Shown piece after piece: positions 16,623-24,426 of a stretch of 64,000 bases of DNA. The DNA comes from Pseudomonas sp. 30_B. GTDB lineage: Bacteria; Pseudomonadota; Gammaproteobacteria; Pseudomonadales; Pseudomonadaceae. Numbering within the stretch: the first letter of the stretch is position 1; every line of letters begins with the position of its first letter. The notes beneath the pieces were generated by a model. That model made no database searches and was not told where the DNA came from. It saw nothing but the letters and a program-made list of their open reading frames with translations. Location of the stretch: the NCBI RefSeq assembly GCF_017491605.1, contig NZ_JAFGYY010000012.1, positions 72,934 to 136,933 of the forward strand, read 5' to 3'. Position numbers and translations under genes: made by a program.

Positions 16623-17102
16623 TTACGCGGGGGAGTGGATCTTCTGCAGCAGGCCGAGCAGTTGTTCGCGTTCGGCGTCGGAGAGGCCGGCGGTGGCGGC
16701 GAGGTCGCTCTGCAGGGCGACGTCCTTGAGCTGCTTGAGCAGGGTTTCGCCGGCCTTGCTGAGGAAGATGCCGTAGGAGCGCTTGTCCGGCTTGCAGCGC
16801 ACGCGCACCGCGAGGGCACGGGTCTCCAGCTTGTTCAGCAGCGGCACCAGTTGCGGTGGCTCGACGCTCAGAGCGCGGGCGAGATCAGCCTGCATCAGGC
16901 CGGGATTGCTCTCGATGATTGCCAGGGCGGTGAACTGTGCCGGGCGCAGGTCGAACTTGGCCAGTTCATTCACCAGGTGCTGGAACACCGACAACTGGGC
17001 CCTGCGCAGGGCGTAGCCGACGTAGTTGTCCAGGGGCGAACTCAGGTCCGGGCTGGCGGCCTCCTGGATCTCGTCATCGGGAGCAGCGCTTTTCTTGGCC
17101 AT
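16623..17102 (-). CDS. MarR-family regulator of the hydroxycinnamate cluster
   Basis: This 159-residue protein has the winged helix-turn-helix layout of MarR proteins: an N-terminal dimer helix, the 'LRPAQFTALAIIESNPGL' helix, the recognition segment 'QADLARALSVEPPQLVPLLNKLE', and the wing with RCKPDKRSYG. MarR-type repressors control hydroxycinnamate genes in several proteobacteria (FerC, FerR, CouR), typically releasing DNA when they bind the CoA-thioester. The ATG at 17102 (MAKKS) was chosen; an upstream in-frame start at 17141 adds 13 unlikely residues. Three matching palindromes in the cluster are its probable sites. Confidence 0.87.
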   Translation of the reverse strand: MAKKSAAPDDEIQEAASPDLSSPLDNYVGYALRRAQLSVFQHLVNELAKFDLRPAQFTALAIIESNPGLMQADLARALSVEPPQLVPLLNKLETRALAVRVRCKPDKRSYGIFLSKAGETLLKQLKDVALQSDLAATAGLSDAEREQLLGLLQKIHSPA

Positions 17103-17200
17103 ACGGTTACTCGTGTTAACGATTTTGGGCGATCTTCGCACTTTTTCTACGGCGCTGGCCAGATGGGGCGGATTTTCTACGCGCAGCGATGCGATGGACC

Positions 17201-18106
17201 TCAGGATCGGGGTGGCTCGTCCTTGAACACCTGGCGCATCAGCTCAAGGTAGCGCCGGGCACCCAGGCCGAGTGGACGGGATTTGATCCAGATGACGTCG
17301 ACCCAGAGCCGCAGGCGGCTGGCCATGTTGTCGAAGCGCACTTCCGTGACCGCGCCCGAGGCCAGCAGGGGCTGCACCAGGGGGTGCGGCAGGTAGGCCC
17401 AGCCAAGGCCGGACTGGATGAACTCGAGGGTGGCCAGGTAGCTGTCGGTCAGCCAGATGCGCCGTGACAGCACCATGCGCGGGTCGGACCCGGTGGGCTT
17501 GCCCGAGGCGACTATGATCTGCCGCTGCTCCGCGAGCTGTTCCTCGCGCAGCGGCACGCCGTCGTGCGGGGCGACGGGATGTTGCGGCGAGGCCACCGCC
17601 ACCAGCAGCTGGCTGCCTGCTTCGAGGAAGGATTCGCGTTCGTCGATGCCGGGGCGCTCGAACACCAGGGCCAGTTGCACGGCGCCCTCGTGAAGCATGC
17701 GTACCGCTTCGGCCTGGGTGGCCGAGCGGACCTCGATCTCAAGGCCGGGGAATTCCTCGGCAAGAATCGCCAGCGGCTCGCCCCAGCGACCGGTTTGCAG
17801 TTCCGGCGCTATCGCGAGGCTCAACCGTTGTTCGAGTCCCTTGTGCAGCTGCAACGCCTGGGCATCCAGCAGGTTCAGCTGGCAGATCACCTGCCGCGCC
17901 TGGGGCTCCAGCGCCAGTGCGGCGGTGGTGGGCAGGGCCTTGCGCGTGCTGCGGTCGAACAGCGTGAGGTCCAGCTCCGCCTCCAGTTGCGCCACCGCCA
18001 TGCTGACGGCGGACGGTACGCGGCCGAGCTTGCGTGCGGCGGCGGAGAAGGAGCCGCTGTCGAGCACGGCGAGGAAGATCGCGAGCGAGTCGCTGGAGAA
18101 GGCCAT
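17201..18106 (-). CDS. LysR-type transcriptional regulator
   Basis: This protein of about 301 residues has an N-terminal helix-turn-helix (SLAIFLAVLDSGSFSAAARKL, then PSAVSMAVAQLE) and a C-terminal ligand-binding domain. The ATG at 18106 is preferred to a TTG at 18115. It is divergent from the SDR-SDR-amine oxidase operon, the standard arrangement for a LysR regulator and its target. A T-N11-A palindrome at 18196-18208 in the shared gap is its likely binding site. The inducer is unknown. Confidence 0.88.
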   Translation of the reverse strand: MAFSSDSLAIFLAVLDSGSFSAAARKLGRVPSAVSMAVAQLEAELDLTLFDRSTRKALPTTAALALEPQARQVICQLNLLDAQALQLHKGLEQRLSLAIAPELQTGRWGEPLAILAEEFPGLEIEVRSATQAEAVRMLHEGAVQLALVFERPGIDERESFLEAGSQLLVAVASPQHPVAPHDGVPLREEQLAEQRQIIVASGKPTGSDPRMVLSRRIWLTDSYLATLEFIQSGLGWAYLPHPLVQPLLASGAVTEVRFDNMASRLRLWVDVIWIKSRPLGLGARRYLELMRQVFKDEPPRS

Positions 18107-18195
18107 GGTTTTCAATAATCCTGATGACGGTCTTCGCCGGGGCTGGAGTTCGGGGGCTGATCCCGCCGAAATTTTCGAATGGGCCTGGCTGGTTG

Positions 18196-18208
18196 TCAGA
18201 ATAACTGA
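18196..18208. promoter_or_regulatory. LysR box (T-N11-A) between the regulator and the SDR operon
   Basis: TCAG-AATAA-CTGA is a perfect 4-bp-arm dyad fitting the LysR T-N11-A consensus. It lies 90 bp upstream of both gene starts. Confidence 0.5.
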
Positions 18209-18286
18209 TGGTAATCGTCTTTTTCGATCTCCGGAGCGCGCTTACTTTGGCTGCCAACAGCATCTGCAGAACGAAAGGAGACAGAG

Positions 18287-19066
18287 ATGCCCAATGCACA
18301 GTGGCAGGGCCAGGTCGCGTTGATCAGCGGCGCTGGCAGCGAACAGGGGATTGGCATGGCGATCGCGCGGCGGCTTGGCCGGAACGGCGTGAAGCTCATC
18401 GTCACCGCCAGCAGTCCGCGTCTGTTCGACCGCGTAGAAGAACTGCGCGCCGAGGGTTTCGAGGCCGAAGGACGACTGGCGGACCTGACCGACGAGGCCC
18501 AGGTAAACGCCCTGGTGGAATGGGCCGAAGCGCTCTGGGGGCGCATCGACATTCTGGTCAATAACGCCGGCATGGCCATGCAGGGCAGCCCGGAGCCCTT
18601 CGCCGATGTGGTCGACACCGACCTGGCGGCATGGAACCTGTCGCTGGCGCGCAACCTGACCACGGCCTTCCTGCTCACCCGTGGTGTGCTGCGCGGCATG
18701 AAGGCGCGCGGCTACGGGCGGGTGGTGCAGATCAGCTCCACCACCGGGACCCGTGGCAGCAACCCCGGCGAGGCCGCCTACAGTGCGGCCAAGGCCGGAA
18801 TGGTCGGCATGAACATGGGGCTGGCGCTGGAAGTCGCCCGCCATGGCATCACCGTGAACAGCGTGGCGCCGGGGTGGATCGCCACCGGGTCCTCCACCGA
18901 AGAGGAAGCCATCGCCGCGCGCTACACGCCGGTCGGCCGGGCGGGGCGACCGGAGGAGGTGGCCGCCGCGGTGGCCTTCCTGGCGTCGCCGGAAGCGAGT
19001 TACGTGACCGGTGAACTGCTGGTGGTCGACGGCGGCAACTGCCTGGTCGAGAACAAGGCGCCCTGA
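18287..19066 (+). CDS. Short-chain dehydrogenase/reductase (SDR), first of pair
   Basis: This 259-residue classical SDR has a glycine-rich nucleotide motif (SGAGSEQGIG near residue 15), the NNAG motif near residue 92, and catalytic Ser (QISSTTG), Tyr and Lys (YSAAKAG). It oxidises or reduces an alcohol or ketone with NAD(P)(H). The PGWIATG and GELLVVDGG ends are typical of the FabG-like group. An AAGGAGA sits 8 nt ahead of the ATG. It is followed after 20 bp by a second SDR and then a flavin oxidase. The substrate is unknown. Confidence 0.9.
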   Translation: MPNAQWQGQVALISGAGSEQGIGMAIARRLGRNGVKLIVTASSPRLFDRVEELRAEGFEAEGRLADLTDEAQVNALVEWAEALWGRIDILVNNAGMAMQGSPEPFADVVDTDLAAWNLSLARNLTTAFLLTRGVLRGMKARGYGRVVQISSTTGTRGSNPGEAAYSAAKAGMVGMNMGLALEVARHGITVNSVAPGWIATGSSTEEEAIAARYTPVGRAGRPEEVAAAVAFLASPEASYVTGELLVVDGGNCLVENKAP

Positions 19067-19086
19067 GGCCACGAAGGAAGACAGCC

Positions 19087-19845
19087 ATGAACAAGCCTGT
19101 GGTTCTGATAACCGGTGCGTGCGGTGGAGTGGGGCGGGCGCTGGTGCAGCGGTTCGCCTCCTCGGGTTGGCGGGTGTTCGTCACCGACCTGGACGGCGAG
19201 GCGTTGCGGCGTCTGGCGGAAGCGGAGGGCCTGGCTGGCAGCAGCGCGGGCGACATCCGCCAGCCCGCCGAATGCCGGCGCATAGTGGCCGATGCGATGC
19301 AGGCGACCGGGCGCATCGATGCGCTGGTCAATGCCGCCGGTGTCTGGCGCGAGGGGCAGGTCGAGGCGTGCAGCGAAGAGGACTTCGACATCGTGCTGGA
19401 CGTCAACCTCAAGGGCACCTTCTTCATGTGTTCGGCGGCGATTCCGCACCTCAAGGAAACCGAAGGAGCGATCGTCAATATCTCCAGCGATGCCGGGCGC
19501 CAGGGCAACCGCAACGCCGCCGCGTACTGCGCGAGCAAGGGTGGCGTGACGCTGCTGAGCAAGACGCTGGCGCTGGACCTGGCGCCTTTCGGCGTGCGCT
19601 GCAACACGGTCTCGCCGGGCGACATCGAGACGCCCATGCTGCGCTTCCAGGCCGAGCGCTACGGTGGCGGCGACCCTGAGGGTTACTACCGTGAGCTGCT
19701 CGCCAAATACCCCCAGGGCGAGCGGGCCGCGTTCATCCAGCCGGCGGAAGTGGCCGAGCTGGTGCATTTCCTCTGCCAGCCTTCCGCGCGCTCGATCACC
19801 GGTGCGGACCTGGCGATCGATCGTGGCGTCTCGGCGGGCAACTGA
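19087..19845 (+). CDS. Short-chain dehydrogenase/reductase (SDR), second of pair
   Basis: This 252-residue SDR has a TGACGGVG cofactor motif at residues 9-16, NAAGVW near residue 82, Ser (NISSDAG), and YCASKGG with the catalytic Tyr and Lys. The cofactor motif with an acidic residue after strand 2 (VTDLDGE) suggests NAD rather than NADP. It lies 20 bp after the first SDR and 40 bp before the amine oxidase gene. The two SDRs are clearly different proteins, not a recent duplication. A two-step oxidation linked to the amine oxidase is plausible but unproven. Confidence 0.9.
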   Translation: MNKPVVLITGACGGVGRALVQRFASSGWRVFVTDLDGEALRRLAEAEGLAGSSAGDIRQPAECRRIVADAMQATGRIDALVNAAGVWREGQVEACSEEDFDIVLDVNLKGTFFMCSAAIPHLKETEGAIVNISSDAGRQGNRNAAAYCASKGGVTLLSKTLALDLAPFGVRCNTVSPGDIETPMLRFQAERYGGGDPEGYYRELLAKYPQGERAAFIQPAEVAELVHFLCQPSARSITGADLAIDRGVSAGN

Positions 19846-19885
19846 GCGCCATCGTAATAACCAGAACCCAAGGAAGGTCTCGTCC

Positions 19886-21142
19886 ATGAACACCCTGCAC
19901 CCTGAAAAGGAATCGCCCGTGCATCGCCCCACCGCCTGGCACGTCACCCACTGGAGCCGCGACAGCTATTGCCGGGGCGCCTACAGCACGCTGCTGCCCG
20001 GAGGTACGCCCGTACATCGCGCGACCCTGGGCGAGTGTCTGGGGGGCCGTCTGGTCATCGCGGGCGAGGCCTGCAACCCCAGGGCGCCGGCCATGGTGCA
20101 CGGTGCTTGGGACGACGGCATTCGCGCTGCGAAGCTGGCCGTTCGTGCCGGCGCCCGGCGGGTCATCGTGATCGGCGCGGGCTGCGCGGGCCTGGGCGCC
20201 GCGCGCCATCTGCGGGCACAAGGTATCGACTGCGTCGTGCTCGAAGCCCGGGAGCGCATTGGAGGCCGCACGCATAGCCTGCAACTGGGGGCGGTGACGG
20301 TGGATGTCGGCGCCGCCTGGCTGCAGCAGTTCGACGACAACGCCCTGGCCCGCGAGGCAGAGCGCTTCGGGGTGCGCCTGGTGGCGACCGACTTCGGCCA
20401 GCCGCTGGCCGCTGCCAGCGACGGCCCGGTCGATGGCATCGATGCCGCCTGGGAGGCGCTGCGCCGGGGCATCGATCGGCGCCTGCCCCTGGCCGAGGGC
20501 GTGGCACGCTACCTGGCTACCCTCACGCCGGCTGAGGCGCGGGCGACGCGTTACGCCATCGATGGCAACCTGATCATCGAGGCTTGCCGGCCACTGGAGG
20601 AGCTGTCGGTGGACTCGCTGGACGAGGAGGGCGTCGGCGCCAACGACCATTTCCTGCCCGGCGGCTACCGCCAGCTCATCGACCACCTGGCAGCCGGGCT
20701 CGACATCCGCCTGGAGCAGCCGGTCGCGCGGATCGACTGGCAGGAAGGTGGAGTCCGGGTGAACGACGAGCGCGGTGATTTTTGCATCTGCAGCGTGCCG
20801 CTGGGTGTGCTCAAGACGCTGCAGTTCGTCCCGGCGTTGCCGGAACCCCAGCAGGACGCCCTGGCCCACCTGGGCATGGGCACGTTGGAGAAGGTGGTGT
20901 TGCAGTTCGAGGAACGCTGGTGGCCGCGGTCACCCACGGGCTACTTGCGCTGGTACGACACGCCGGCAAGCTGGGTCGAATGGCTGGACCTGACCGATGC
21001 GGTGGGCAAGCCCACGGTGGCCGGATTGATCGCGGCGGACGCGGTCGAGCGGCAGTTCAGCGGCCGCAGCGACGAGGACATCGCCCTGGCCGCCCGCGAT
21101 GCCCTGCAGGCCTGGGCGCGTGCGGTGGAGGCGATGCGCTGA
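19886..21142 (+). CDS. Flavin amine oxidase with circularly permuted domain order
   Basis: This 418-residue protein has the motifs of the flavin monoamine/polyamine oxidase family, but in rotated order. Residues 11-75 carry what is normally the C-terminus: HWSRDSYCRGAYS, then LVIAGEA and MVHGAWDDGIRAA. Only after this comes the Rossmann dinucleotide motif (VIVIGAGCAGLGAAR near residue 84) with EARERIGGRTHS, which normally starts the protein. The sequence then runs through LPGGYRQLIDHL and the substrate domain and stops at about the point where the moved segment would begin. The ATG at 19886 has AAGGAAGG about 8 nt upstream. It probably oxidises an amine in the cytoplasm. The fold should close because both FAD-binding pieces are present once. 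Confidence 0.85.
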   Translation: MNTLHPEKESPVHRPTAWHVTHWSRDSYCRGAYSTLLPGGTPVHRATLGECLGGRLVIAGEACNPRAPAMVHGAWDDGIRAAKLAVRAGARRVIVIGAGCAGLGAARHLRAQGIDCVVLEARERIGGRTHSLQLGAVTVDVGAAWLQQFDDNALAREAERFGVRLVATDFGQPLAAASDGPVDGIDAAWEALRRGIDRRLPLAEGVARYLATLTPAEARATRYAIDGNLIIEACRPLEELSVDSLDEEGVGANDHFLPGGYRQLIDHLAAGLDIRLEQPVARIDWQEGGVRVNDERGDFCICSVPLGVLKTLQFVPALPEPQQDALAHLGMGTLEKVVLQFEERWWPRSPTGYLRWYDTPASWVEWLDLTDAVGKPTVAGLIAADAVERQFSGRSDEDIALAARDALQAWARAVEAMR

Positions 21143-21252
21143 ACGCTGGCGGGGCTTCTCGCGCCGGGTGTGATAGAGGTCCGGCGCTATCTGTCGTGCA
21201 TTCCCGGGGTGGGCCGCTGTCGTTCATGCAAATGCACGAGTGGGGCCGCGAG

Positions 21253-21744
21253 CTATAGCGTCATCACCATCTCGTGCCACGCCATGCCGCCGTGGTCCGA
21301 CGCCGACGGGCGCACGTACTCGTAGCCGTAATGGCGATAGAGATCGACGTGGCGATCCTTGCACATCAGGTGAATGGTCCGTTTGTGCATGCCCCTCATG
21401 CGTTCGATGAAGGTGCGCATCATCAGTGAGGCATAGCCCTTGCCCTGGTGGGCAGGGTCGATGACCACCGACATGATCACTGCGTTGGGTGCGTCAGGGT
21501 CATGGCCGACCAGCTCCTTGAATGCCTCGTCGGACATCACCACGTCATGGGCGCAGCCGCTGTTGATGAAGCCGATCACTTCGCCGTCCAGCTCCATGAT
21601 CAGGAAGCCTTGCGGGTACTGGGCGATGCGCGTGGCGATCTTCGCCTCGGTCGCCGCTTCATCGCCTTCATAGGCGGAGATCTCGATCTGGTAGCAACGC
21701 GCGGTATCGGCCGGCACGGCCATGCGGAAGGTGGGGACGGTCAT
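21253..21744 (-). CDS. GNAT-family N-acetyltransferase
   Basis: This 163-residue protein has the GNAT acetyl-CoA motif VVIDPAHQGKGYASLMMR near residues 92-109 and a late 'LYRHYGYEYV' segment. The overall look resembles arylalkylamine N-acetyltransferase-like members, with an N-terminal 'IEISAYEGDEAA' region. It would transfer an acetyl group to a small amine. The ATG at 21744 has AGGAAA upstream. It converges on the permuted amine oxidase gene; an amine theme for both is possible but inferred only from adjacency. Confidence 0.85.
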   Translation of the reverse strand: MTVPTFRMAVPADTARCYQIEISAYEGDEAATEAKIATRIAQYPQGFLIMELDGEVIGFINSGCAHDVVMSDEAFKELVGHDPDAPNAVIMSVVIDPAHQGKGYASLMMRTFIERMRGMHKRTIHLMCKDRHVDLYRHYGYEYVRPSASDHGGMAWHEMVMTL

Positions 21745-22036
21745 GATGAGTCGATTTCCTGCCCATGCAAGGGCGCAGGTGAATGCGGGTGGCTATGGTA
21801 AATGTTCATCAAGCCGCGTGAAGTGCATTGGGTTCGGTACGGGATGAAATGCATGCACGCGAGCGCGATTGCCGATGGCTCAGGTCGCTGCCGATTGACA
21901 GGGATGCTCGATGCGCCGGGAAGCTGCACGCGCCTGCCTTCGGCAGTCTGCACGGGGTGTCGGTCGGCTGGCCCATTCCTGAGCTGGCAAAGTGCCGGTA
22001 ATCTAGCGGTCCGGGCGAGCGAAAGGACGACGTTGC

Positions 22037-22984
22037 GTGATCAAACTGAAGGGATATTGCTGGAGCGAACGCCATGCCATCGGGTTCGTTCGTCTGCTGT
22101 CAGCATCGCTGGTTGCCTTCGGCTCCCATGCCGTCGCAGAGGATCTCGAACCCCGGACCTACTCCAATACACCGGTCGGGATGAACTTCCTGATCCTGGG
22201 GTACAGCGACATGGATGGCAGCGTGACTGCCAATCCCTCTACCCAGTTGCAGGACGCCAAGCTCAACATCAAGACGTCCGTCTTCGCCTTTTCCCGATCC
22301 CTGGACGTGTGGGGCCGCTCCGGAAAGTTCGATATCGTGCTGCCGGAGGCTCACCTGAAGGGTTCTGCGCGGGTCGCTGGCGAGCCCCGCGAGCGCGATG
22401 TCAGCGGCCTGATCGACCCGAGACTGCGCTTCTCGGTCAATCTCTACGGTGCTCCGGCACTTTCAATGGCCGAATTCCCCAGTTACCAGCAGGACGTCAT
22501 CATCGGCGCCAGCTTCGCGGTCACGCCGCCGCTCGGCCAATACGATTCGAGCAGGCTGATCAATCTCGGCAACAATCGCTGGTCGTTCAAGCCGGAGCTG
22601 GGCATTTCCAAGCGCCTGGGCGCCGTGACCCTGGAGTTGTCCGGCGCAGCCACCTTTTTCACCGACAATGACGAGTTCTACGGCCACCGGGTGCTTTCCC
22701 AGAATCCGATCTATCAGATGCAGAGCCATCTGATCTATGCCTTTGCCAATGGCATATGGGCGGCGCTGGATGCGACCTACTTCGAGGGCGGAAGTACGTC
22801 GATCAATGGTGTCGGCAACCATGACTTCCAGGAAAACACGCGCTATGGCGCCACCCTCGCGCTGCCATTGAGCCGACAACATTCGCTGAAGCTGTATGCG
22901 AGCAATGGCGCCTATAGCCGCACCGGCAGCGAATACGACGTCGTCGGGGTCGCCTGGCAGTATCGCTTCGGCGGCGGGATCTGA
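22037..22984 (+). CDS. Outer-membrane beta-barrel of the phenol/MetA-pathway transporter type
   Basis: This 315-residue protein starts at GTG 22037, with a signal peptide up to the A-V-A-E junction near residue 35. It then has alternating beta-strand sequence ending in the aromatic 'AWQYRFGGGI' typical of outer-membrane barrels. The opening PVGMNFLILGYS and late 'LIYAFANGIWAALDATYFEGG' strongly resemble proteins annotated as 'transporter' in the phenol meta-degradation (MetA) family. The cargo is unknown. No operon partner lies next to it. Confidence 0.8.
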   Translation: MIKLKGYCWSERHAIGFVRLLSASLVAFGSHAVAEDLEPRTYSNTPVGMNFLILGYSDMDGSVTANPSTQLQDAKLNIKTSVFAFSRSLDVWGRSGKFDIVLPEAHLKGSARVAGEPRERDVSGLIDPRLRFSVNLYGAPALSMAEFPSYQQDVIIGASFAVTPPLGQYDSSRLINLGNNRWSFKPELGISKRLGAVTLELSGAATFFTDNDEFYGHRVLSQNPIYQMQSHLIYAFANGIWAALDATYFEGGSTSINGVGNHDFQENTRYGATLALPLSRQHSLKLYASNGAYSRTGSEYDVVGVAWQYRFGGGI

Positions 22985-23226
22985 GCCCTTGGCAAGCGGT
23001 GCATGAATAGCTTCGGCTGATGTTCAGTTCGTCCGCCGGACGGTCGGAAATCGGGATTTCCTCTGCCTGTCCGCTCAATCGCACGTGTGGTTTCCGGCGG
23101 GGAGCGGGGCGATCAGGTCGTCAGGGTTGTGCGGCGGCGTGCGCCGGATTAGGGATCATCTAATCTCGGCTATAACCGAGCGGTGGAAGTCCGTACCGCT
23201 CTTTGGCTGGCAAAAGGAACGTGACC

Positions 23227-24384
23227 ATGGGCAATACGCAGGAAATTTATAAACCCGCGACCGTTCTGGTGGTCGACGATACGCCAGAAAACCTGATGCT
23301 CATGGCTGAGCTGTTGAAGGATGCCTATCGGGTCAAGGTTGCCAACAGTGGCGAGAAGGCCCTTCGCCTGCTGCAGGGCGACTCGCTGCCGGACCTGATC
23401 CTGCTCGACATCATGATGCCGGATCTTTCCGGCCATCAGGTGGCGGAAAAGCTCAAGAGCGACCCGCGTACCGCCGACATTCCCATCATCTTTCTCACCG
23501 CCATGGCCGCGATGGAGGACGAGGTTCGCGGGCTGCAGATGGGCGCGGTGGACTACATCACCAAGCCGATCAATCCGCCTATTGTGCTGGCGCGTGTGGA
23601 AACCCAGCTGAAGATCAAGGCCGCCGCCGACTTCCTGCGTGACCAGAAGGAGTACCTGGAGCAAGAGGTGCAGCGTCGTACCGCCGAGGTCATGGCCATC
23701 CAGGACGTGACCATCCAGGCCATGACCTCGCTGGCCGAAACCCGCGACAACGAGACCGGAAACCATATCCGCCGAACCCAGCACTACGTGAAGCTGCTGG
23801 CCGAAATCCTGCGTGAGCATCCGCGCTTCCGGCACTTCCTCAATGACGAGACCATTCGCCTGCTGTTCAAGTCGGCGCCGATGCATGACATCGGCAAGAT
23901 CGGCATTCCCGATTACATCCTGCTCAAGCCGGGTCGCCTGACGCCGGAAGAGTTCGAAATCATGAAAACCCACACCACCCTGGGGCGCGACGCCATCCAG
24001 CATGCCGAGGACCAGCTGGGCATTTCCGTGGGGTTCCTGCGTCTGGCCAAGGAAATCGCCTACAGTCACCAGGAAAAGTGGGACGGCAGCGGTTATCCCG
24101 AGGGGCTGGCGGCTGACGATATCCCTATCAGCGCCCGCCTGATGGCGGTGGCGGATGTCTATGACGCGCTGATCAGCCGGCGCGTGTACAAGGCCGGCAT
24201 GACTCACGAGCAGGCGCTGGAGATCATCCGCCAGGGACGTGGCGCGCACTTCGATCCGGATATCTGCGACGCGTTCCTGGGTAACCATGAGCAATTCCAG
24301 GCGATTGCCGCACGTTACGCCGATAGCGACCAGGACATGGCCAGGCAAGTCGCTGCCCTGGCGTTCATCGCGCAGGAACCGTGA
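23227..24384 (+). CDS. Response regulator with HD-GYP c-di-GMP phosphodiesterase domain
   Basis: This 385-residue protein has an N-terminal receiver domain with phospho-acceptor Asp61 (LILLDIMMP) and the conserved Lys (ITKPIN). A coiled linker leads to an HD-GYP domain with His220-Asp221 (MHDIGKIG), His281 (SHQEKWDGSGYP), and Gly289-Tyr290-Pro291. These metal-binding and GYP residues are intact, so cyclic-di-GMP hydrolysis is likely. The ATG at 23227 has AAGGAA upstream; a TTG at 23203 is less likely. The gene is 42 bp ahead of a hybrid histidine kinase, its probable partner. RpfG-type relatives control biofilm and motility. Confidence 0.93.
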   Translation: MGNTQEIYKPATVLVVDDTPENLMLMAELLKDAYRVKVANSGEKALRLLQGDSLPDLILLDIMMPDLSGHQVAEKLKSDPRTADIPIIFLTAMAAMEDEVRGLQMGAVDYITKPINPPIVLARVETQLKIKAAADFLRDQKEYLEQEVQRRTAEVMAIQDVTIQAMTSLAETRDNETGNHIRRTQHYVKLLAEILREHPRFRHFLNDETIRLLFKSAPMHDIGKIGIPDYILLKPGRLTPEEFEIMKTHTTLGRDAIQHAEDQLGISVGFLRLAKEIAYSHQEKWDGSGYPEGLAADDIPISARLMAVADVYDALISRRVYKAGMTHEQALEIIRQGRGAHFDPDICDAFLGNHEQFQAIAARYADSDQDMARQVAALAFIAQEP

Positions 24385-24426
24385 GCCTCGGCGTGGCCCG
24401 TCCAGTTTCGGCAATAGGGAGTTGCC

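Noticed and set aside
19664..19885. Upstream extension of the permuted oxidase frame
   Set aside because: Overlaps the second SDR in another frame; the ATG at 19886 has a strong ribosome site and starts just before the first amine oxidase motif.
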